The notes beneath the pieces were generated by a model that worked only from the letters and a program-made list of their open reading frames with translations, was not told the DNA's origin and did not search any database. Shown piece after piece: positions 51,123 to 58,297 of a stretch of 64,000 bases of DNA (the first letter of the stretch is position 1; each line of letters starts with the position of its first letter). The DNA is taken from assembly GCA_963780755.1 (NCBI GenBank), contig CAWACX010000002.1:868001-932000 (forward strand), in the 5' to 3' direction. The DNA comes from JALYNX01 sp963780755 (GTDB taxonomy: Bacteria > Actinomycetota > Acidimicrobiia > Spongiisociales > ZC4RG35). Made by a program: the position numbers and the translations under genes.

Positions 51123-52545
51123 GGTCTACCTCCTCTTGCCCGTTGAGTACCCAGGTGTCCTTGCTGCCCCCGCCTTGAGAGGAGTTCACGATGAGTGAGC
51201 CCTTCGCGCAGCGCGACCCGGGTCAGCCCACCAGGAACCACCTCGATCCGGTCGCCGCTGAGCACGAATGGCCGGAGGTCGATGTGGCGGGGCTCCAGGC
51301 TCCCCCCGACGTAGGTGGGATGGGTCGAGAGCTCGACGATCTCCTGCGCGATGTAGCCGTGTGGGTTGGCCTGTACTTCGGCTTTGACTGCCTCGAGCGT
51401 TGGCTCATCGGCGGTGCTCCCGATCACGATCCCGTGGCCACCGGCCTCCCCGACCGGCTTCACGACCAGTTCCCCCACCCGGTCCAGGATGACTTCGAGG
51501 TGATCGGGGTCCCAGGGGAAGTAGGTGGTCACATTGGGAAGGGTCGGCTTCTCGCCCAGGTAGTAACTCGATGAGCGCCGGGACGAACGGGTAGACCCCC
51601 TTGTCGTCGGCAACACCGTTCCCAATCGTGTTGGCAAGGGTCACGTTGCCCGCCCTCGCCGCGCCGAGCAGCCCGGGCACACCGAGCAGGCTGTCCTGGC
51701 GAAAGACCACAGGATCGAGGAAGTCGTCGTCGATGCGGCGATAGATGACGTCGACCCGCTTCAGCCCGCGGGTGGTCCTCATGTAGAGGACCTGGTCGTC
51801 GACCACCAGATCACGGCCCTCGACGAGCTCGACGCCCATCTGCCGGGCGAGGAACGAGTGCTCGAAGTAGGCGGAGTTGGCCACTCCCGGGGTGAGCACC
51901 CCCATTGTTGGATTGTCGACACCTGGTGGGGCGATCGAGCGCAGGGCGCGGGCACAACGAAGCGCCGTAGTGGTCGACCGGGCGGATGGCGTGGTGGGAG
52001 AAGGCGACCGACAGCACCCGGGTCATGGCCACCCGGTTCTCGAGGACGTAGGAGATCCCGCTGGGGACCCTCAGGTTGTCCTCGAGCACCCGGTAGACGC
52101 CTTGTCCGTCCCGGACGATGTCGATCCCGGCGACCACGCAGCGGGCGCCTTGGGGTGCGGGGACCCCGTATGCCTCCCTGACGTAGCCCGCCGAGGACTC
52201 GACCAGCCAGCGGGGGAGAATTCCGTCGCGCAACGCCTCCTGTTCCCCGAAGTAGAGGTCGTCGAGGAACCGGTTGAGTGCGGTCACCCGCTGTACCAAT
52301 CCGCTCTCGATGTGGGCCCATTCGGCCGCGGGGATGATTCGCGGGATCAGGTCCATAGGCCAGGTCCGGTCCCGCCCTTCCTCGTCACCGGTGAGCGAGA
52401 AGGTGATACCCAGGCTCTGGAAGAACGAGTCGAGGAGCCCGAAGCGATCGGCGAGGTCCTCGGAGCCCAGGTTCTCGAAACGGTCGATCAGCGTCCGATA
52501 GTGGGGACGCACGCCGTCCGGACCGTAGACCTCGTCGAACCCCAT
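51103..52545 (-). pseudogene. Circularly permuted type 2 ATP-grasp protein, three frameshifts
   Basis: From ATG 52545 the first frame encodes GFDEVYGPDGVRPHY, then RTWPMDLIPRIIPAAEW, and FLDDLYFGEQEAL up to SHHAIRPVDHYGA. After a change near 51957 it continues GVLTPGVANSAYFEHSFLA, DVIYRRIDDDFLDPV and NTIGNGVADDKGVYPFVP. After a change near 51570 it reads YYLGEKPTLPNVTTYF, LVVKPVGEAGGHGIVIG and RHIDLRPFVLSGD. After a change near 51200 the end is IVNSSQGGGSKDTWVL. The reconstructed ~480-aa protein is the DUF404/407 ATP-grasp type that would ligate an amine to a carboxylate. Errors or inactivation cannot be separated. Confidence 0.8.
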
Positions 52546-52651
52546 GGGCCGAGTGTATTTGGCGACCGTTACCGGATGGCCTCCCCCCTTTTCGGACGAG
52601 GAGCCATCGACCAGGTTCCAACACATGGCTCCGTGCCGTACTCTCAAAGCC

Positions 52652-52873
52652 GTGGAGAGCGACGCCAAAGTGAACAGCCAGGACCTCCCTCAGATCCTGG
52701 ATGCCGCCCAGGTGGCGGAACTGCTCGGCATGAACGTGCAGATGGTGAGGCGATACGCCCGGGAGGGCCGCCTCCCTGCCTACAAGCTGCCCGGGGGCCG
52801 CACTTTCAAGTTCTTCCGGGACGAGATCCTGGAATTCGTCCGCTCCCACCCGGTGATAGTCGACGCCGAATAG
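52652..52873 (+). CDS. MerR/excisionase-type helix-turn-helix protein
   Basis: The protein has 73 aa from GTG 52652, or 82 aa from ATG 52625. The domain is QILDAAQVAELLGMNVQMVR, then RYAREGRLPAYKLPGGRTF and KFFRDEILEFVRSH: a helix_turn_helix_17 winged domain as in BldC or excisionases. It has no second domain, so it probably binds DNA cooperatively like BldC. BldC-like regulators are common in actinobacteria. It is convergent with the DUF2236 gene, 3 bp apart. Confidence 0.8.
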   Translation: MESDAKVNSQDLPQILDAAQVAELLGMNVQMVRRYAREGRLPAYKLPGGRTFKFFRDEILEFVRSHPVIVDAE

Positions 52874-52876
52874 GCG

Positions 52877-53828
52877 TCATCGAACGTCGGCCGCTGTCCG
52901 CTGCTTGAACCATCCGTCGGGAACCAGCGACCCGGTCCGGATCAGAGCCAACTGCCACGACGGTGAATACCCCAGGGCCCAGCGAAGTGCAGCAATCTCC
53001 AACCGGCCCGCGGTGACCGCTCCGGGGACGGCGGTAAGCCCGAGGATCTTCCGAAGCCGTGCGGGGACCGTGGCGACCGCCGCCTCGAGGAGGACCCGGT
53101 ACCCGAGTTTGAGCCCCGGGTCCAGGGGCGGGTCGGACAGGAATTCCACGGCATCGCGCATTTCCGGCGATGGCCCGAGGTCGGGATGCTCCTCGACCCA
53201 CGCCGCCAGCGCGGCCGCGGATTCCGGCATCGGATCGGCACCGAGCAGCTCCCCGACCCTGGTCTGCTCCAGCACGAACTGGTCCTGGTCCTGCTCGTCG
53301 AGGCGGAGCGCGCCGAAGGTCTGATGGGCTACGAGGAAGGAATCGGTGAGCACGTTGTGCACCCAGGCCGAGAACCCGGGGTCATCGGCGTCGTAGGGCC
53401 GGCCCCGGCTGGAGGTTCCTTCCACGATCCGATGGATCCGCCTCACCTGGGCGACTGCGGCCTCGACCTCCGGAATCGCTCCATAGGTGGTGGCGGTCAC
53501 GTACGCCGAAGTCCTGGAGAGGCGGCCCAGCGGGTCCTCCCGGTACCGGGAATGGTCGCCGACTCCGGCGACGACCTCGGGGTGGGCGGACTGGAGGAGC
53601 AAGTGCCCGGATCCCGCCCACGAAAGTGGCGACGTCACCGATCACCAGCCAGGACACCGATCCTGGCCCCAACAGCCCCGGGTCGCCCTCGTAGTCGAGT
53701 GTGTGCGCCAGGGGATAGGGGGCGTGCCCGAAGGGCGATGTCGCGGAGACGACGATTCGCTCTCGCAGGCTCTCGGCGAGGCGTCGCACCGATTCGACGC
53801 CCCGCGCCGTCGGGCTCTGGCGCCCCAA
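52877..53828 (-). pseudogene. DUF2236 (MpaB-like) oxygenase family gene with one frameshift
   Basis: From TTG 53828 the first frame reads through LGPGSVSWLVIGDVATFVGG IRAL, then changes frame near 53605. The second continues LLLQSAHPEVVAGVGDHSRY, YVTATTYGAIPEVEAAVAQV, VRRIHRIVEG and WVHNVLTDSFLVAHQTFG. These are hallmarks of DUF2236/latex-clearing or MpaB-type heme proteins: His in HPEVVAG, R-x-x-x-H in RRIHRIVEG, and WVH. About 316 aa when joined. Function in this organism is unknown. Confidence 0.78.
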
Positions 53829-53889
53829 CTACGAACCCCTTAAAACGGTGACCGCCGGCTCGTACTGTCGGCAGGGTGGCCTCTTGCCG

Positions 53890-54423
53890 TCATCCGAGCG
53901 CCCGCGGCGTCACCACCGCGGCGACCAGCCCGAGAGGCACCATGACCGTCAGATGGTCCTGGTGGACCTCGATCTGATCGCTTGCCACCACTCCGACCGA
54001 GCCGACCAGGGCACGCCCGTCCGCCACCAGGAGGCGGACGGTTTCGCCGGTGGATTCGAGCTCGCTGAGCCGCGCCTTGAAACTGCCCGCCCCGCCCATC
54101 TGCTCGTGGCCGGGCGCCGGATCGGGCTCCAGAGTCCATGTGGCGCGGTCGAGGGGGAGGATCACCTGGTCCTCGGCTCTGTCCAGAGTCAGGTAGTCGG
54201 ACCCGGAATGGACGACGTGGCCGGTGAAGGTCTGAGACCCGAGCTCGGCCCGGACCCGTTGCCCGCGGTGCACCCACTCCAGTGCGAGGTCGGCCATCCC
54301 CTGACGGCGTCGTCGCAGCAACTCGGTGAGCCGCTCGTCCTCGGCGGCTTCGGCATTCATCTCCCGGCCGGCATCTCGGAGCACTCTCTCCAGCTCGGGG
54401 TCATGATTCTCTGGTTGTTCCAT
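53890..54423 (-). CDS. Small protein with two Sm-like beta segments
   Basis: The 177-aa protein starts at ATG 54423 (a longer start at 54444 is possible). The N-terminal half is charged and helical (LERVLRDAGREMNAEAAEDE, then LTELLRRRRQGMADLALEW). Two similar beta-rich segments follow: GQRVRAELGSQTFTGHVVHS with DYLTLD and VILPLDRATW, and then GETVRLLVADGRALVGSVGV with HLTVMVPLGLVAAV. The G-x-x-V, x-G-x-V, D-Y/Q-x-x-L/V spacing resembles Sm-like barrels. I do not recognise a named family. It may be nucleic-acid binding, but that is only a guess. Confidence 0.55.
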   Translation of the reverse strand: MEQPENHDPELERVLRDAGREMNAEAAEDERLTELLRRRRQGMADLALEWVHRGQRVRAELGSQTFTGHVVHSGSDYLTLDRAEDQVILPLDRATWTLEPDPAPGHEQMGGAGSFKARLSELESTGETVRLLVADGRALVGSVGVVASDQIEVHQDHLTVMVPLGLVAAVVTPRALG

Positions 54424-54736
54424 GTCTTTTCGCGCTCTCGACATTCAGGTGATGCAGTGGGTATTTTGCTCCCTCGGGCATCCGAAGCCAATCATGGATT
54501 CGATTCCACACCTCGACGATGTCATGCGGGATGTTTCGGCGCGGAGGATCGGGCAGGACCTCTACGTCGAAGCAGCGCAAATTTCTACCGAGACAGTGGA
54601 AGCGGTATCGGCAGTAGTTGGTCGGATGTCTTGCCAGTCGCCCCAGGGCTCGCTGGTCGCGGACGGATTTGGTGAGGCGATGGTGGCCGACCGAGCCATC
54701 CGACACCTCTCCGCTGGAGTCGAGGAAGTGTCATGA
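54422..54736 (+). CDS. Hypothetical 104-aa protein upstream of the Flp-like pilin
   Basis: An open frame of 104 codons ends in an ATGA overlap with the pilin start, the arrangement seen throughout the window between real neighbours. The second half is plausible as protein (QDLYVEAAQISTETVEAVSA, then GEAMVADRAIRHLSAGVEE) and recalls TraB- or Tad-accessory helices. The first half is not convincing, and the frame overlaps the start of the opposite gene. It may be an assembly partner of the pilin or a chance frame; promoter sequences for the pilin should also lie here. Confidence 0.35.
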   Translation: MSFRALDIQVMQWVFCSLGHPKPIMDSIPHLDDVMRDVSARRIGQDLYVEAAQISTETVEAVSAVVGRMSCQSPQGSLVADGFGEAMVADRAIRHLSAGVEEVS

Positions 54737-54898
54737 AGCGAGATCCGCGAACAATCTGGGAAGACGAACGTGGACTAAACACCGTCGAACTGATGAGCAA
54801 CACGGCGCTTGCCGTCGCAGCGCTGGTCGTTGATCTGGGGGACTCTCTCGGCGTTGGGAATCGACGTTCTGGGATGGCTAAGAAACATGTTCGGATAA
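54733..54898 (+). pseudogene. Flp-type pilin gene with one extra base
   Basis: From ATG 54733 the lead is RDPRTIWEDERG, then the mature segment LNTVELMSNTALAVAALVV, the type IVb/Flp prepilin form with Gly before the cleavage site and Glu at +5. In the given frame the next codons are unlike a pilin. Deleting one base near 54832-54836 gives IWGTLSALGIDVLGWLRNMF before TAA 54898, a typical short Flp pilin end. The mature pilin would have about 42 residues. It is the only major-pilin candidate seen in the window, about 10 kb from the Tad cassettes. Confidence 0.6.
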
Positions 54899-55005
54899 TC
54901 CACAGTGATGCTCGGCCATTCTGAGTGCGGAACTCAACGATCCGGCCGCCGTGATACGTGATCCGAGAGATTCCTGGTGGCAGATAGGGGTGTGCAGCTC
55001 CCTCT

Positions 55006-55473
55006 ATGGGAGTGAACGAGGAGTTCAGTCTGAGCGATGACCCGGAACGAGCCAGCTTCGAACGATTCGTCGAAGGAGTCGAGCCCAGGTTGATCAGGGC
55101 GCTCATCGCCCGATTCGGGATGGACCTGGGGAGAGAAGCCACCGTTGACGCTCTCGTCTATGGCTGGCGCCACTGGGATCGGGTTCGTGAGATGGAGAAC
55201 CCCGCCGGTTACCTGTATCGGGTCGGAGTATCGAGCGTGCGGCCGCAGCGTCCGGATCGTGAGTTGGTCGAGCCCGCAGAGTGGCACGACCCATGGGTCG
55301 AGCCCAATCTGCAAAGTGGGTTGGCGAGGCTATCCGACTCACAACGGACGGCGGTCATCCTCCATCACTGTTTTGCTTGGACGTACCAGGAGATCGCCGA
55401 CCTGTTGGAGGTTTCGGTGAGCACGGTGAGGAACCACACCGATCGAGGGATGGAGAAACTCCGTTACGCGTAA
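55006..55473 (+). CDS. ECF-type RNA polymerase sigma factor
   Basis: The 155-aa protein from ATG 55006 has a sigma region 2-like half (FERFVEGVEPRLIRALIARFG, then ALVYGWRHWDRVREMENPAG, a normal region 2.4/end of region 2 motif YLYRVG). Region 4 follows: LARLSDSQRTAVILHHCFAW, TYQEIADLLEVSVSTVRNH and the end RGMEKLRYA. It is shorter than most ECF sigmas (170-200 aa). The next gene encodes a membrane protein in the usual place of an anti-sigma factor. Confidence 0.85.
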   Translation: MGVNEEFSLSDDPERASFERFVEGVEPRLIRALIARFGMDLGREATVDALVYGWRHWDRVREMENPAGYLYRVGVSSVRPQRPDRELVEPAEWHDPWVEPNLQSGLARLSDSQRTAVILHHCFAWTYQEIADLLEVSVSTVRNHTDRGMEKLRYA

Positions 55474-55485
55474 AGGTGGTTGTCG

Positions 55486-57196
55486 ATGGTTGACCTCGAT
55501 CGTCAGCTTCGCGGAATACGGCGTGGAGATCGAGGCGGCGTTGCATCCTGTCTCGACTGCCGAGATCTTTGAGCGCGCGAAGGTCGTGGACTCGAGGAGT
55601 GAGGAAATTTCCGATTCCCACGAGCCGGTGGAGCTACGGCCTCGGCGGATGAGGACTCCTCTCATGGTGGCGGTCGCGGCCGCCGTGATCGCCCTGCTGC
55701 TCTTCTTGCCGATCATTCTCTTGAGGGACGACGAGAACCCGCCGGTGGTGGACGACTCGGTGCCAAGCACGGTGACGACACCAGTAACGGTCACCGTCCC
55801 GACGACCACTCCGGCGACGACCGTCCCAACGCAGTCCGAGGTCGACACCTTCACCTCGGAGACTTCCCTGGGCACGATCCAGTGGACCAGGTCGGTTTCG
55901 GATCGTTCCATCGACCCCGTCGGGGTGGTTGACGGGCAGATTCTGGCTCGTGAGCTGAATCTGGAATCGTTCGAGATCGAGGGTTGGTGGATCTCGCCTG
56001 ACGGCGTCACCTGGACGGAAACGACCGCTCCGGAGGTGATGCCGAGCGCATACATCCCGGGAAGCGAGGGAATCCTTGCCACCACGTCGTCCGATGGATA
56101 TGGCAGGGCCACGGGTGGGGGTTCGGCCCGACATGTCCTGAGCCGGTTCTGGCAGGAAGGCACGGAGGATCCTGCGGTCATTCGCCGTGAGGACACGGGG
56201 TGGGTATCCCTCGCCCTTCCGAATACCGACCTGGCCGCCCCGAGAGGGACCGAGGCTTTGGGTCCACGGTTCACCCATCCCATTGCCCAGGATGCGGAAA
56301 ATTGGGTCGTTCCAGCGGTAACGTTCGTGAGAGTCCCTTGGGCCGACACGTACGGGACGGCGCCCAGCGAAGATCCGGAAGATCCATGGCTGCCGGTGAT
56401 GGGAAACCTTGGCCGATCTGGCAAAAGGACACAGGAGTGCTCGAAATCTTCACGGAGGGTCAGGCATCGCTCCTCGCCAGCCTCTCCGTAGAACTGACAT
56501 CGGAAGATCCTGTGACGATCGAGTTCCGCGATGCCGAGACCGGGGATCTGGTGCATCGCGTGGTCGGAGGCCTGCCGCTGGAGCCCGGAGGCTCTGTACG
56601 AGGCATTTCGCTACTGGGGCCTCGATGACCTGTCCTTCATCGTCAGCCGCGACGGTGAAGTCAGCAATGTGAAGCCCCCTTGGCCCATGGATGAGGAATG
56701 GACTGAATTGATGGGCACTGTGGCCGGCCGGTACTACACGGTCACCCTGCCGATAGGCGACGGGTACGAGGCAACCGCGGTTCATTTGTGGGAATCCGAG
56801 GATGGGACCGAGTGGCACGCAGTCGACCTTCCCCAACTCCTGGACGGCTCGGTCAACTATGTCGAACTCGCATCCGGCAAGGGTCAGTTGATCCTGACGG
56901 TCCATGGGATGGATCCGGTGCTGGGGTCGGTTTGGGTGTCGAACGACGGTCGTAACTGGATTCAGAGCGAGATCGACCCATCTCAGGTCGGGTTCGCGGA
57001 GCCCACCGATTTCGGATGGATGATGCATCCCTTCGATGCCACGATGATCTCAGCTGACGGGTAGGTCTGGGAAGAGCGTCGAGCGACCACCCAACTCAGG
57101 AGAACCGACGTCGTCTACCTAAACGGGATGTTCATCATGGGACCAGAGGACCGGGGCGGAGAGTTCGTGACCTGGGTGGGCCGATTCCAGGAGTGA
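55486..57196 (+). pseudogene. Anti-sigma-like membrane protein with extracellular Asp-box repeats, broken
   Basis: ATG 55486 gives MVDLDRQLR; after removing one G near 55512 it continues EYGVEIEAALHPVSTAEIFE, a cytoplasmic lead of about 60 aa. One membrane helix follows (LMVAVAAAVIALLLFLPIIL), then a Thr/Pro-rich stalk (VPSTVTTPVTVTVP). The large exterior part has repeats of the Asp-box type S-x-D-G-x-x-W: SPDGVTW, SEDGTEW and SNDGRNW. Frame changes occur near 56405 and 56600, and an in-frame TAG (57062-57064) precedes 43 more codons ending at 57196. It should sense the outside and hold the adjacent sigma factor, but this role is inferred from position and layout. Confidence 0.6.
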
Positions 57197-57283
57197 AGCG
57201 CTGAACGCTGAGCGGAGTTCGCACTGGACCGGTCGCCGATTATCCTGCAACGCTTACCCCGCGTCGCCTTCGGGCATGCGCGT

Positions 57284-57358
57284 TCGGGGGTGGTGTAATA
57301 GGTAACACGACAGGTTCTGGCCCTGTTATTGAGGGTTCGAGTCCTTCCCCCCGAGCCA
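57284..57358 (+). tRNA. tRNA-Gln (CTG anticodon)
   Basis: A 75-nt cloverleaf: acceptor TCGGGGG pairs with CCCCCGA, anticodon stem ACAGG/CCTGT holds loop TTCTGGC with anticodon CTG, and the T-arm GAGGG-TTCGAGT-CCTTC is complete. The CCA end is encoded (57356-57358). Confidence 0.9.
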
Positions 57359-57384
57359 GGCCGGGTCCGCTCGGTCGAAAAAAT

Positions 57385-57457
57385 GGTCCCGTCGTCTAGG
57401 GGTCTAGGACGCCGGCCTCTCAAGCCGGAAACGGCGGTTCGAACCCGCTCGGGACTG
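57385..57457 (+). tRNA. tRNA-Glu (CTC anticodon)
   Basis: A 73-nt cloverleaf without encoded CCA. Acceptor GGTCCCG pairs with CGGGACT, with a G-T first pair. Anticodon stem CCGGC/GCCGG holds loop CTCTCAA (anticodon CTC). The T-arm is GGCGG-TTCGAAC-CCGCT. It lies 26 bp after tRNA-Gln and may be co-transcribed. Confidence 0.9.
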
Positions 57458-57518
57458 CGACATTTTGCCTGGTCACGTGGGGTTTTTGGTTATCCACCGA
57501 TTCGGTTGCGGGGCGACT

Positions 57519-58205
57519 TCACTTCTTGAGAGGGATCTGTCCTACCGCTCCTCGGTAGCGGGTGAGCATCTCGATACAGAACTCGAGCACGTCGACCACG
57601 CGTTGACCTTTGGGGTGGGAAATCGTCCAGAGCTCGAGATTCTCGATCCGATTGTCCTGTCTGTTCCCATTGCGGTGATGCACCACCTCGTCGGAGAGTA
57701 TGGATCGGCCGAGGTGCATGGCCATGACAAGTCTGTGCTCGCCGACATTCACGGCACCTCCGACTAACCACCGCAGATCAGCTGGCACGGCAACTGCCCT
57801 ATAGCCGTGGCTGATGCTTCCCACACCTTCGCCTCTCCGGATTGGCTCGCCGGGTCGGGGATCACCACACGCGAGAACCCGCTTGTAATGAGCGTCGCAG
57901 TAACCCTTTGACTTGTGCGGCCTATCGCAGTCGACGACGCTGCACAGGCGACCCGTGGTTCTCAGTGGCGACTCGTCGACGATGCGACTTGCGGTTTTGA
58001 GCAGCCGTTGGAAGTGGCCGTGGCAATAGCCCTTGGCCTCAGATACCTGCTCACAGTCAGGCGCCCGGCATGGTGGCGATCCGTTTCGCAGCCGCCCCGA
58101 TGGCCCCACCTCTCCACTGCGAAGCAGGCGGCGGTAATGCATCTGACACATGCCGAGGGTGCTGGCACTCCGCTCGCAGTCTTCAACCGAGCAAATCCCC
58201 TCCAC
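57519..58205 (-). CDS. HNH endonuclease with three zinc-finger-like repeats
   Basis: The 228-aa protein has three tandem repeats of a C-x4-C-x9-C-x2-H-[YF] unit: CSVEDCERSASTLGMCQMHY, then CRAPDCEQVSEAKGYCHGHF and CSVVDCDRPHKSKGYCDAHY. Each is followed by a basic [R/K]-x-L stretch; they are probably DNA-binding zinc modules. The C-terminal nuclease domain is of HNH_3 type: EVVHHRNGNRQDNRIENLEL with the HH and N residues of the beta-beta-alpha metal fold. Such phage- and intron-borne nucleases are homing-type. It lies just after two tRNA genes, a usual insertion site. No intron or phage genes are seen beside it. Confidence 0.85.
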   Translation of the reverse strand: MEGICSVEDCERSASTLGMCQMHYRRLLRSGEVGPSGRLRNGSPPCRAPDCEQVSEAKGYCHGHFQRLLKTASRIVDESPLRTTGRLCSVVDCDRPHKSKGYCDAHYKRVLACGDPRPGEPIRRGEGVGSISHGYRAVAVPADLRWLVGGAVNVGEHRLVMAMHLGRSILSDEVVHHRNGNRQDNRIENLELWTISHPKGQRVVDVLEFCIEMLTRYRGAVGQIPLKK

Positions 58206-58297
58206 AACCGAGAAAGTACAGGCCGGGCCTGACAGATTCTCGATCCAGGCACCCCTTCCTACACTCCGGGCACCCTGCCAGTTCCTGAGGCTTGTCG

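Noticed and set aside
55339..56556. 405-codon minus-strand open frame over the propeller protein
   Set aside because: No domain. The plus-strand reading has a membrane helix, a stalk and Asp-box repeats and fits the sigma gene.
57519..58205. Prophage or integrative element around the HNH gene
   Set aside because: No integrase, terminase, capsid genes or duplicated tRNA end is seen; hppA follows directly.
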